Below are positions 44,291 to 54,010 of a stretch of 64,000 nucleotides of DNA, one piece after another. A model generated the notes under the pieces. The model had not been told where the DNA came from. It did no database searches and saw only the letters and a program-made list of their open reading frames with translations. This DNA is from Arthrobacter sp. SPG23. GTDB taxonomy: Bacteria > Actinomycetota > Actinomycetes > Actinomycetales > Micrococcaceae. Numbering within the stretch: the first letter of the stretch is position 1; each line of letters begins with the position of its first letter. A program made the position numbers and the translations under genes. The DNA lies in assembly GCF_000876655.1 (NCBI RefSeq), contig NZ_JYCN01000022.1:124001-188000 (forward strand). The letters run 5' to 3'.

Positions 44291-45931
44291 TCAGGCAGTG
44301 AGCCCGTGATCGACGGCGTACCTGGTGGCAGCGACCCTGGACTGCAGCCCGAGTTTGAGGAAGATGTTACTGATGTGCCGGGCAATCGTCTTTTCGCTCA
44401 GGTAGAGCTCGCCGGCGATCACTCGGTTGGACTTGCCGGCCGCAACGAGCCGGAGCACCTCGACTTCACGCGGCGTCAGCGGTCCGGCATGCCCTTCCTG
44501 AGCCGGTGCGTGCTGGAGCGAGGCGGCCCACGCCGCAGCCGGCGCTGCGCCGAGGGCCAGGAACTCCGCGTGTGCAGCCTCGAAGTCCATCTCTGCGGAA
44601 TCGTCGTCGCCGGCTGCACGGCAGGCCTGGCCCACCATCGTGCAGCTGCGTGCCGCCTCAAATGGAACGCCCAGTTCCCGCCAGAGCGTCCAAGCCCGCC
44701 TCAGGAGGGGCAGCGCCCGGGCGGGTTCTCCTTCCGCGAGCAGGACGGCGCCGCCGGCCTGGCAGGAGGCAGCCTGCGCCATCGGCATCCCGCACACCTG
44801 TGCCAAGGACGCCAGTTCATCGGCGGCCTGCCGCGCAGCGGCTGTGTCCCCCGCGGCCAGTTCTATTTCCACGAGCGCCGGTAGCAGGTGGCGGCGCGTG
44901 GCGAGGTCGGCAGCGTCGGCAGCCCCGCGGATGAGGGTTTGCGCGGCGGGGATGTCGCCACGGGCCAGCTTGAGCAGCGCGAGTCCCGGCTGGGGCTCAT
45001 AGCCGCTGCGTGCCGCCTGCCGGTAGCATTCCTCTGCCGCCGCGAACTCACCCCGCAGCCGTTCCACTTCGCCCTGCTGGTAGTAGCCGCCATAGAGGGC
45101 CTGGTAATCCCCCGCCGAAGACAGCCGCTGCGCGTCCTTCGCGGCGCTGATGGCCTCATCCCATGCCCCGTGCAGCCGGTACAGGTCGGCGCGGTGGCTC
45201 TGGCACTGGCCGCTGAAAAGGACCATGTCCGGCCGTCCCCCACACCACCGGTCCAGTGCCACTGTCCACTCCAGGGCACGGCGCAGATCGAAGGCCAGGT
45301 GGCAGGTCCCGATGACGGCGCAGTAGATGATCCCGGAGGGGACTGGCGAGAGCTCCCCCGCGGTCACCGCAACCATCACCTCGTCAAAGAGCCCGACGCC
45401 GGTGCTGATGTCACCGAGCGCCACGCAGGCCTGGCCCGTACCCAGCATCGAAAGAGAGATGAGATCCCGGTCCTGGAACTTCTCCCCGATGGCCAGGGCG
45501 TCCATGAAAACGCGGCGGCCACCTTCGGGGTCGCCGCCAAACAGCATGCCCAGCGCCGTGGGAATCAGCAGCATGCCCTGCACTGCGCAGGGTGCGTCCA
45601 GCTCAGCCACCAGCCGTCCGGCGCGGGCGAACCATCCCGTGCTGCGGGCCAGCTGGCCCGAGTTCATGAGATGGATGCCGATCCACCCGGCGCAGCGGGC
45701 CGCACCCACCACGTCGCCGACGACGAGGTACTCCTCGTGCGCACGGGTGAGCGTGTCGATTCCGGCGTCGGATTTGCCGGTCAGGATTTCCGCGGTGGCC
45801 AGGCGCTCAAGGTCCGGCGCGGGGAGCCCGCCGCCCTGGTCGGCATCGCTGAGGTGCTCGAAGGCGTCGGTCCAGCGATGCTCCTCGAAGGCCGAGCGGC
45901 CCTGGTCAAGGCCGGCTTCAGACGTTGCCAT
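44291..45931 (-). CDS. LuxR-type transcriptional regulator with TPR-like repeats
   Basis: A 546-residue regulator. About 480 residues of helical, TPR-like repeats lead to a C-terminal LuxR HTH (LTPREVEVLRLVAAGKSNRVIAGELYLSEKTIARHISNIFLKLGL). No P-loop ATPase precedes the repeats, so it is a shortened relative of LAL/MalT-type regulators. Two tandem ATGs occur; the second, 45931, has GGGAGG at 5 nt. It sits directly upstream of the PQ-loop and monooxygenase genes on the same strand and probably controls them. Confidence 0.88.
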   Translation of the reverse strand: MATSEAGLDQGRSAFEEHRWTDAFEHLSDADQGGGLPAPDLERLATAEILTGKSDAGIDTLTRAHEEYLVVGDVVGAARCAGWIGIHLMNSGQLARSTGWFARAGRLVAELDAPCAVQGMLLIPTALGMLFGGDPEGGRRVFMDALAIGEKFQDRDLISLSMLGTGQACVALGDISTGVGLFDEVMVAVTAGELSPVPSGIIYCAVIGTCHLAFDLRRALEWTVALDRWCGGRPDMVLFSGQCQSHRADLYRLHGAWDEAISAAKDAQRLSSAGDYQALYGGYYQQGEVERLRGEFAAAEECYRQAARSGYEPQPGLALLKLARGDIPAAQTLIRGAADAADLATRRHLLPALVEIELAAGDTAAARQAADELASLAQVCGMPMAQAASCQAGGAVLLAEGEPARALPLLRRAWTLWRELGVPFEAARSCTMVGQACRAAGDDDSAEMDFEAAHAEFLALGAAPAAAWAASLQHAPAQEGHAGPLTPREVEVLRLVAAGKSNRVIAGELYLSEKTIARHISNIFLKLGLQSRVAATRYAVDHGLTA

Positions 45932-46077
45932 CATGCCCTCCCGCGGATCCGGCCGCCCCGCCGGGCTGGTCCGCGTCCCAGCTCTGCGCGCGACGGTCCT
46001 TTAAGCGCCACGGTACGCCGGGGGTGCCGGGGGCACAAGCTCCCCACAGGACCCGGCAACGGACGGCAAACGGGCAC

Positions 46078-46130
46078 GAAAAAGCCGGCCCGGCGCGGAC
46101 GGTTCCTGGGAACCACCCGGCCGGGCCGGC
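46078..46130 (-). terminator. Intrinsic terminator of groEL
   Basis: On the minus strand GCCGGCCCGGC and its complement enclose a second GGTTCC/GGAACC stem, and TTTTTCGTGC follows. It begins 22 bases after the groEL stop. Confidence 0.85.
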
Positions 46131-46151
46131 CTTGAGGGCGTTGGCTGCAAG

Positions 46152-47774
<1,623 letters not shown>

Positions 47775-47786
47775 TCAAGACAGAAA

Positions 47787-47838
47787 CCCCGCGCCGCTGA
47801 CCTGTCAGACATGAATCAGACGGATCGGCTGCGCGGGG
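47787..47838 (-). other. Intercistronic hairpin between groES and groEL
   Basis: CCCCGCGC at 47787-47794 pairs with GCGCGGGG at 47831-47838 within the 85-bp gap, and TTTCTG follows on the minus strand. It could act as a leaky terminator or an RNA processing site that sets the groES:groEL ratio. Confidence 0.45.
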
Positions 47839-47847
47839 GTCCAAGAG

Positions 47848-48141
47848 TTACTTTACGACGATCGCCAGAACGTCGCGGGCGGACAGCACGAGGTACTCGG
47901 TGCCGCCGGTCTTGACTTCGGTTCCGCCGTACTTGGAGTAAATAACGACGTCGCCAACGGCTACGTCGACCGGAACGCGGTTGCCATCCTCAAAGCGGCC
48001 GGGGCCGACTGCAACAACTTCGCCTTCCTGCGGCTTCTCCTGCGCGGAGTCCGGGATAACCAGGCCGGAAGCCGTGGTCTGCTCTGCTTCGAGCGGGCGG
48101 ACAACAATACGATCCTCAAGAGGCTTAATAGAGACCGACAC
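47848..48141 (-). CDS. groES: Co-chaperonin GroES
   Basis: A 97-residue 10-kDa lid protein of the chaperonin. The mobile loop region ([19 protein letters not shown], about 27-45), [10 protein letters not shown] near the N-terminus and the final [10 protein letters not shown] strand are typical. It starts at GTG 48141 with GGAGAGG upstream. It leads the groES-groEL operon under two CIRCE operators. Confidence 0.97.
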   Translation of the reverse strand: MSVSIKPLEDRIVVRPLEAEQTTASGLVIPDSAQEKPQEGEVVAVGPGRFEDGNRVPVDVAVGDVVIYSKYGGTEVKTGGTEYLVLSARDVLAIVVK

Positions 48142-48252
48142 TCGGACCTCTCCTTTACGTCAGCAAATTTATGGACTGGAAAACTGTTGCGCCTGCGCAT
48201 GCAAACCGTCGTCGCGGTGCCGGCAGCAGCGTGGCTGGCAGTTCTTCATGTG

Positions 48253-48279
48253 TTAGCACCCTCCTAGGGAGAGTGCTAA
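48253..48279. promoter_or_regulatory. CIRCE operator, start-proximal
   Basis: TTAGCACCC-N9-GAGTGCTAA, one mismatch to the consensus, 112 bases upstream of groES. HrcA binds this element and represses until heat stress. Confidence 0.93.
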
Positions 48280-48284
48280 TGATG

Positions 48285-48314
48285 ACTCTATGTAAGTGGT
48301 TAGCACTCGGTCAA
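48285..48314 (-). promoter_or_regulatory. Probable groES-groEL promoter
   Basis: TTGACC (48309-48314) lies 18 nt from TAGAGT (48285-48290). The -35 falls inside the spacer of the distal CIRCE and the -10 just before the proximal one, so HrcA at either site would block polymerase. Confidence 0.6.
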
Positions 48315-48326
48315 GGCGAGTGCCAG
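48300..48326. promoter_or_regulatory. CIRCE operator, distal
   Basis: TTAGCACTC-N9-GAGTGCCAG: one perfect half-site and one with two mismatches. Its centre is 47 bases from that of the first operator. Confidence 0.8.
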
Positions 48327-48347
48327 AATTTCGTCCCCGGTGAACGG

Positions 48348-48746
48348 CTAGCGCCCTGCCAGGTCCTCAAAATCAACGTCGTCGCCGTCGTCCGTCTCGT
48401 CGTCGTTCGTAACGTTGCGGTTCCGGTACAGCACGACGGCGGCGGCGAGCGCGGTGGCCGCCGAGATGATGAGGAACACGAGGCCGCCCGTGCGGACGGC
48501 CGTGTAGGACTCGCGGATTTCCCGTGCCTCGTCGGTGGCGTCCTGGATGTTCTTGCCGCCCACCGAGTACACCGTGGCGTTGAAGGAATCAAGGAAGAAG
48601 ATGATCACCAGGAGCGCCAGGCAGACCACGGCGACGGCGGCACCCGCGATCAGCGCGGTCCGGGCATATGTGGCCGGTCCGGTGTGATGCGGGTGGTCGT
48701 TGCCCTGGTCGTCGACGGGCGGCTGCGGCAATGCACTGTCTTCCAT
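48348..48746 (-). CDS. Two-helix membrane protein of unknown function
   Basis: A 132-residue protein with a His/Pro-rich cytoplasmic N-terminus and two transmembrane helices (about 31-54 and 87-108). A short extracytoplasmic loop contains many Glu/Arg residues, and the C-terminus is very acidic (DDETDDGDDVDFEDL). I recognise no family. Start ATG 48746 avoids overlap with the divergent methyltransferase and has TAGGGT 7 nt upstream; an ATG-type extension to 48803 is possible but would run across that gene's promoter. Confidence 0.7.
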   Translation of the reverse strand: MEDSALPQPPVDDQGNDHPHHTGPATYARTALIAGAAVAVVCLALLVIIFFLDSFNATVYSVGGKNIQDATDEAREIRESYTAVRTGGLVFLIISAATALAAAVVLYRNRNVTNDDETDDGDDVDFEDLAGR

Positions 48747-48753
48747 GCCTCCA

Positions 48754-48759
48754 ACCCTA
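48754..48759 (-). promoter_or_regulatory. -10 hexamer TAGGGT of the two-helix membrane protein
   Basis: It lies 7 nt from ATG 48746. Only 29 bases separate it from the opposite-facing -10 of the methyltransferase gene. Confidence 0.45.
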
Positions 48760-48788
48760 GCCGCACCGCGGGTGCCGGGCTCCTCGAT

Positions 48789-48794
48789 TAGGCT
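48789..48794 (+). promoter_or_regulatory. -10 hexamer TAGGCT of the THUMP-like methyltransferase
   Basis: It lies 7 nt before ATG 48802, and no Shine-Dalgarno sequence is present. Confidence 0.5.
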
Positions 48795-48801
48795 TGATGA
48801 C

Positions 48802-50046
48802 ATGGCTGACGCACTGCAGGACCTGATCGCCCCGCTCCTGACCAGCGAAGGCTGGGAGCTGCTGGCGTCGCTGGGTCCCTACCGGGAGGACGAAGCGTTC
48901 CGGCTCAACGAGTCGCTCCGAAAGGCCGGCCACTCCCCCGCGCTGGTGTCGGCCGTCCTCACCCAGTCCAGGCTGCGGACCAAGGCCGAGGCCAAGTTCG
49001 GCGAGTTCGCCCGGCAGATGATCTTCACGCCTGCCGGGCTGGAGCAGGCCACCCGCCTCAACGTCGCTGCCCGGCACGCGGAACGGTTCGCGTCCGCCGG
49101 GATCGGGCATGTGGCGGATCTCGGCTGCGGGCTGGGCGCCGATTCGATGGCACTGGCCTCCATGGACATCAGGGTTACCGCCGTGGAGATGGACGAAACC
49201 ACTGCCGCCTGCGCCACCATGAACCTGATTCCCTTCCCGCACGCCAGCGTGGTCCACTCCGACGCCACCTCAGTCCCGCTGGACGGCGTGGACGGCGTCT
49301 GGCTGGATCCGGCCCGCCGCACCACGTCGACATCCGGGACGCGACGGATCTGGGATCCGGAGGAATTCTCCCCGCCGCTGTCCTTCGTGGAATCCCTCGC
49401 TGAGTCCGGGCGGGCCGTGGGCGTAAAAATGGGCCCGGGCATGCCGCATGATTCCGTGCCGGCCGGGTGTGAGGCGCAGTGGGTTTCCGTGGGCGGGGAC
49501 GTTACCGAGGTGGCGCTGTGGTTCAACGCGGTCAGCCGGCCCGGCGTCCGGCGCGCGGCCCTGCTGCTGGGCCCGCAGGGCGCGGCGGAAATCACCAGTG
49601 CGGAAGAGTTCGACGGCGGCCCGGTGGCGCCGGTTGGTCCGGTGGAGGGATACCTGTATGAGCCTGACGGTGCCGTCATCCGGGCGGGGCTCGTGGCAGA
49701 TGTCGCTGCGCGGCTGGGCGGCCATCTCCTGGATGAACACATTGCCTATATCTGCGCGCCGGAGCTCGTGGACACCCCGTTTGCCAGGGCCTACAAGGTC
49801 CTTGAGGTGATGCCGTTCAACGTCAAAGCACTCAAGGCCTGGGTGAAGCAGAACAACATCGGCGTGCTGGACATCAAGAAACGCGGGACGTCAGTGACGC
49901 CGGAGGAACTCCGCAAGCAACTCCTTGCCGGAGGCAAGAATGCCGGCAAGGGTTCGAAGGGCAAAAAGACAGCCACCCTGGTCCTCACCAGGATCGGCGA
50001 GGACCGGGTGGCCATCTCGGTAGAGCCGGTACAGGCCCCGATCTAG
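48802..50046 (+). CDS. Class I SAM-dependent methyltransferase with THUMP-like C-terminal domain
   Basis: A 414-residue protein. After an N-terminal helical region (1-90), the SAM-binding motif VADLGCGLGADSMAL (about 103-117) and acidic VTAVEMDE are followed by VWLDPARRT, a D-P-A-R motif of this family in the place of the NPPY-type motif. The C-terminal third (about 290-414) matches the THUMP-like domain (YICAPELVDTPFARAYKVLE and LDIKKRGTSVTPEELRKQL). Substrate is probably RNA or tRNA, but this is not established. The gene converges with the shikimate dehydrogenase-like gene. Confidence 0.86.
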   Translation: MADALQDLIAPLLTSEGWELLASLGPYREDEAFRLNESLRKAGHSPALVSAVLTQSRLRTKAEAKFGEFARQMIFTPAGLEQATRLNVAARHAERFASAGIGHVADLGCGLGADSMALASMDIRVTAVEMDETTAACATMNLIPFPHASVVHSDATSVPLDGVDGVWLDPARRTTSTSGTRRIWDPEEFSPPLSFVESLAESGRAVGVKMGPGMPHDSVPAGCEAQWVSVGGDVTEVALWFNAVSRPGVRRAALLLGPQGAAEITSAEEFDGGPVAPVGPVEGYLYEPDGAVIRAGLVADVAARLGGHLLDEHIAYICAPELVDTPFARAYKVLEVMPFNVKALKAWVKQNNIGVLDIKKRGTSVTPEELRKQLLAGGKNAGKGSKGKKTATLVLTRIGEDRVAISVEPVQAPI

Positions 50047-50052
50047 CTGCTG

Positions 50053-50883
50053 CTACTGGGCCCGCATGAAGTCTTCGGCCGCGCGGACCTGCTCGTCCGT
50101 GGGCCGGACGCCGGTGTACAGCACGAACTGCTCCAGCGCCTGGATGGTGGCTACTTCGGCGCCGGTGATCACCGTCTTCCCGGCAGCCCGGGCGGCCTTG
50201 ATGAGCGGCGTCTCTGCCGGCAGCGCAACGACGTCGAACACCACCTTCGCGGCGTCCACCGCCTCCGGCGGGAAGGACAGCGAGTCGACGTCGGGACCTC
50301 CTGCCATACCGACGGGCGTCACGTTGATGATCATGTCCGCCGTGCCGCCAGCGTCCGGTGCGGGAAGTTCGGCACTCCACTTGAACCCGTAGAGGTCTGC
50401 GAGCGGTTTCCCGGTTGCCTCGTTGCGGGCAACGATGGTGACATCCGTGAATCCGGCGTCACGGAGGGCGGCCGCGGTGGCTTTGGCCATGCCGCCGGAG
50501 CCCTTGAGCAGCACTGAATAGCCGGCAGGGACGGCGTTGCGCTGCAGCAACTGCTCGATTGCCGTGTAGTCGGTGTTGTAGGCCGTGAGCCGGCCGCCGT
50601 CGTTCACGATCGTGTTGACCGAGTCGATGGCCCGGGCCGAGGGATCCATCGCGTCAACCAGCGCAATGACGTCTTCCTTGTACGGCATGGACACCGCGCA
50701 GCCCCGGATGCCCAAACCCCTGACGCCGGCGATGGCCTGCGCGAGGTCCGTTGGCGCGAAGGCCTTGTAGATCCAGTTCAGGCCCAGCTGCTCATAAAGA
50801 TGGTTGTGGAAGCGGGTTCCGTTGTTGCTCGGCCGGGCCGAGAGGGAAATGCACAGGGTCATGTCTTTATTCAGAATTGGCAC
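50053..50883 (-). CDS. Shikimate 5-dehydrogenase-like NADP oxidoreductase
   Basis: A 276-residue enzyme of the AroE family. The catalytic Lys is in SMPYKEDV, the Asn/Asp pair in YNTDYTAI, and the NADP-binding loop is KGSGGMAKATAAAL. NVTPVGM replaces the usual NATPLGM. The protein diverges from housekeeping AroE and may act on another cyclic polyol such as quinate. I favour GTG 50883 (VPILNKDMTLCISLSARPSNNG); ATG 50862 and ATG 50964 are alternatives, the last overlapping the upstream gene by 23 bases. Confidence 0.8.
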   Translation of the reverse strand: MPILNKDMTLCISLSARPSNNGTRFHNHLYEQLGLNWIYKAFAPTDLAQAIAGVRGLGIRGCAVSMPYKEDVIALVDAMDPSARAIDSVNTIVNDGGRLTAYNTDYTAIEQLLQRNAVPAGYSVLLKGSGGMAKATAAALRDAGFTDVTIVARNEATGKPLADLYGFKWSAELPAPDAGGTADMIINVTPVGMAGGPDVDSLSFPPEAVDAAKVVFDVVALPAETPLIKAARAAGKTVITGAEVATIQALEQFVLYTGVRPTDEQVRAAEDFMRAQ

Positions 50884-50941
50884 GGGTCCATTAAACGCCT
50901 CTGCAGCCCGGACGGCACTGTTACGCCACGCGGCAGCGGCG

Positions 50942-52717
50942 TCAGCAGCCGCTGCCAGGCGCATGGGGTCCGACGGCGGCGGGCAGCTTTCCGGTGGCCG
51001 GCGCCTTGCCGGCCAGGACGGCAGCCAGGGCGTTGAACGCTTCCTGGCTGCGTCCGTAGAGGGCCACCTTGGCGGGTGCCGCCGAGCCGGCCAACGGCCA
51101 CGGCGCATCAAGGGCCACCACGACGTCGCCCGTGGCCGGCACCCCTTCATAGCCGATCAGCGTCACGAGCGGCCCGGCGCCAAGGCTGATGCCGGCGTCC
51201 CGGGCGGCCCGGGCGAAACGGGCGCGGTCCTGGTCGCTGCCGCCGGCCAGGCGGACACTGCGCGGGACCATCGGCCCGTGGCACGGTCCGGCCAGAACGG
51301 TCACCGCAGCCGCGGAAATACGTTGCGAAAGGGCGGATCCGCTTCCCGGGGCGGCGGCCTGCGGCACCGGGGTCCGGGCGCGCCACATCATCATGGTCAC
51401 CACCCGCTGTGCCGCCTCGTCGAGGCGCGTCCCCGGCAGCGCTCCGGTGTTGACGGCGCCGACCACTGCCGCGTGCGCGGCGGCCACGTCCCCCGGCATA
51501 AGCAGCAGGTCCGCCCCCGCGGCCAGGGCCAGCGGCGCGGCGGACTCCCCGGGGTACTGCTTCTTGATCGCGCCCATGTTGAGCGCGTCGGTCACGGCAA
51601 CACCCTTGAAACCCAGGCCGCGGAGGGCTGCGTAGCTCTGCTTGGACAATGACGCCGGCACCCCCGGTTCCAGGGCGGGCACGGAAATGTGGCCGGTCAT
51701 GATCATGGGCAGGCCGGCATCGATGGCGGCCTGGAAAGGTTTCCAGTCCTTTGCGCGGAGCTGCGCCACCGTGGCGTTCTGCACCGGCAGGTTCTCGTGC
51801 GAGTCAACGGCCACGGAGCCATGCCCCGGGAAGTGCTTGGCGGACGGCAGCAGCCCGCCTGCCAGCATTCCCTGCGCAAAGCCGACGCCCAGGCCGGCAG
51901 CCGCATCGGGGTTGCCGGACATCGCCCTGGCGCCGATGGTGGGATCCAGCGGCCCGGCGGTCACATCCGTGTCCGGCGCGAAGTCCGCCGTGAATCCGAG
52001 CCCGGCCAGCTCCGAGGCCAGCGCCTTGCCGGCTTCGGTTGCGAGCCCCACGTTGCCGGCTGCGCCAAAGCTCATCGGGGCCGGCCATTCCGTCAACGGG
52101 GCGCGCAGCCTCGCCACGACTCCGCCTTCCTGGTCCACACTGACCAGTGCCGGCCAGGTGCGTCCGTCCGCTGTGGCCGCCTTCTGCAGCCGGCCGATGC
52201 CTGCCGCCATGGCGGCGGTGTCCACGGTTCCGTCGGCGGACCGCGGCACGTTGTCACCCATGACGATTGCTCCGCTCAGGTGCAGCCGTTCCACGGTTGC
52301 CGCCTGGGCCGCGAAATCCGTGCCGGTGAAGAACGGCATCAGCACCTGCCCGGCCTTCTGCTCGACGCTCATTTTTGCGACGGCGGCCCGTGCGGCGTCC
52401 TCGTCCTGCTGCTGCGGTCCCCAGCCAAGCTGGCGCAGGCCGGGAGCAGGCGTGGAGGGCCGGGGCGCGGCCGGGGCACCCGAAGCGCCGGCGCCGGAAG
52501 GCGTGGCGCCAGCCGACGGGGAGGCAGTCGGGGACGACGTTCCGGGGGGACCTTCGGAGCCGTCCGGGGAAGGGACGCCGGTACAGGCGGCGGTCGCGAT
52601 CAGTGCCGCCGCCGCTGCGAGGGTTGCCGCGGTTTTAGGGAAAGTCTTCGTGTGCGGAGTTTTGTTGTGCGACGTTTCTTTGTGGGAACTGTCACTGCGT
52701 CGTTGAAACCAAGCCAT
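50942..52717 (-). CDS. GH3 beta-N-acetylhexosaminidase lipoprotein (NagZ-like)
   Basis: A 591-residue exported lipoprotein. The signal region ends in the lipobox LIATAAC (Cys about residue 45), then a Pro/Ser/Ala linker (about 48-95). The GH3 domain carries KHFPGHGSVAVDSH, which contains the catalytic His/Asp dyad of NagZ-type enzymes, and a C-terminal GH3-like alpha/beta domain. It is predicted to trim peptidoglycan fragments (GlcNAc-anhydroMurNAc or muropeptides) outside the membrane. ATG 52717 has TAGCAT 7 nt upstream; TTG 52720 is less likely. Confidence 0.9.
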   Translation of the reverse strand: MAWFQRRSDSSHKETSHNKTPHTKTFPKTAATLAAAAALIATAACTGVPSPDGSEGPPGTSSPTASPSAGATPSGAGASGAPAAPRPSTPAPGLRQLGWGPQQQDEDAARAAVAKMSVEQKAGQVLMPFFTGTDFAAQAATVERLHLSGAIVMGDNVPRSADGTVDTAAMAAGIGRLQKAATADGRTWPALVSVDQEGGVVARLRAPLTEWPAPMSFGAAGNVGLATEAGKALASELAGLGFTADFAPDTDVTAGPLDPTIGARAMSGNPDAAAGLGVGFAQGMLAGGLLPSAKHFPGHGSVAVDSHENLPVQNATVAQLRAKDWKPFQAAIDAGLPMIMTGHISVPALEPGVPASLSKQSYAALRGLGFKGVAVTDALNMGAIKKQYPGESAAPLALAAGADLLLMPGDVAAAHAAVVGAVNTGALPGTRLDEAAQRVVTMMMWRARTPVPQAAAPGSGSALSQRISAAAVTVLAGPCHGPMVPRSVRLAGGSDQDRARFARAARDAGISLGAGPLVTLIGYEGVPATGDVVVALDAPWPLAGSAAPAKVALYGRSQEAFNALAAVLAGKAPATGKLPAAVGPHAPGSGC

Positions 52718-52724
52718 CAACTCG

Positions 52725-52730
52725 ATGCTA
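52725..52730 (-). promoter_or_regulatory. -10 hexamer TAGCAT of the NagZ-like gene
   Basis: It lies 7 nt from ATG 52717, in the 93-bp gap shared with the divergent YbdK gene. Confidence 0.45.
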
Positions 52731-52810
52731 CCCCTGCACTAGACTTGAACCACCCGTTGCCCGCCCGCAGGCGGCTACGGCAACGGACGGCGGAACAGTG
52801 AAGGGACCAC

Positions 52811-53962
52811 ATGAAGATTGATTTCGCTTCATCCAGGCAATCAACTCTTGGTGTGGAATGGGAGCTTGCCCTGGTCAATGCGCAGACCGGCGAACTCGCC
52901 TCGGTGGCCAACGAAGTTCTCCGCGGCGTCGCAGCCAACCACCCCGAACTCAACGAGGACGACGAACACCCCCATATCAAGCAGGAACTCCTGCTGAACA
53001 CGGTTGAGCTCGTCACCGGCATCTGCGAAACAGTGGCTCAGGCCAAGGCCGACCTCAGCAGTTCCCTCGCCGCCGTGCGGGAAGTTACCGACCCCATGGG
53101 CGTTGAGGTCTTCTGCGCCGGAAGCCACCCTTTCAGCCCGCCCCAGCTGCAGCCTGTCACGGACAAGGCCCGCTACGCCAAACTCATTGACCGCACCCAG
53201 TGGTGGGGCCGCCAGATGGTCATCTACGGCGTCCACGTCCATGTGGGCCTGGACAGCCGCGACAAGGTATTGCCTGTGCTGGACGGGCTGGTGAACTACT
53301 TCCCGCACTTCCAGGCGCTGTCCGCCTCAAGTCCGTTCTGGGGCGGCGAGGACACCGGCTACGCCTCGCAGCGCGCGCTGATGTTCCAGCAGCTGCCCAC
53401 CGCCGGCCTGCCGTTCCAGTTCTCCACCTGGGCGGAGTACGAGTCCTATGTTCAGGACATGTTCACCACCGGAGTGATCGACACCATCTCGGAGATCCGC
53501 TGGGACATCCGCCCGGTCCCCAACCTCGGCACCATCGAGATGCGCATTTGCGACGGCCTGGCCACCCTGGAGGAGGTCGGCGCGATCGCTGCCCTGACCC
53601 AGTGCCTGGTGGACGAGTTCTCCACCACCCTGGACAACGGCGGCACCATTCCCACCATGCCTCCGTGGCACGTCCAGGAGAACAAGTGGCGTGCCGCCCG
53701 CTACGGCCTTGAGGCGATCATCATCCTCGATGCCCAGGGCAACGAGCAGTTGGTCACCGAGCACCTGCTCGAAACCCTGAACCGGCTGGAGCCCGTGGCG
53801 GCGAAGCTCGGCTGCTCCGACGAGCTCGCCGACGTCGAAAAGATCATCAGCCGCGGCGCCGGATACCAGCGGCAGCGCCGTGTCGCCGCGGAACACGGCG
53901 GAGACCTCCAGGCCGTGGTGCTGGACCTCGTCAAGCAGATGCGGAACGGCCCCACCGCCTGA
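52811..53962 (+). CDS. YbdK-type carboxylate-amine ligase (GCS2 family)
   Basis: A 383-residue ATP-grasp-like ligase. The opening TLGVEWELALVNAQTGEL with its Glu residues, the metal-binding GVHVHVGLDSRDKVLPVLDGL and EIRWDIRPVPNLGTIEMRICD are hallmarks of the GCS2/YbdK family. E. coli YbdK has weak glutamate-cysteine ligase activity. In a mycothiol-making organism glutathione is not expected, so the physiological product is open. GAAGGGACC precedes ATG 52811. Confidence 0.9.
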   Translation: MKIDFASSRQSTLGVEWELALVNAQTGELASVANEVLRGVAANHPELNEDDEHPHIKQELLLNTVELVTGICETVAQAKADLSSSLAAVREVTDPMGVEVFCAGSHPFSPPQLQPVTDKARYAKLIDRTQWWGRQMVIYGVHVHVGLDSRDKVLPVLDGLVNYFPHFQALSASSPFWGGEDTGYASQRALMFQQLPTAGLPFQFSTWAEYESYVQDMFTTGVIDTISEIRWDIRPVPNLGTIEMRICDGLATLEEVGAIAALTQCLVDEFSTTLDNGGTIPTMPPWHVQENKWRAARYGLEAIIILDAQGNEQLVTEHLLETLNRLEPVAAKLGCSDELADVEKIISRGAGYQRQRRVAAEHGGDLQAVVLDLVKQMRNGPTA

Positions 53963-54010
53963 GCTCCTTTGCTGCAGCGCCGGGCCGGGGGCCGCGGCGC
54001 CCTGTCCGGG

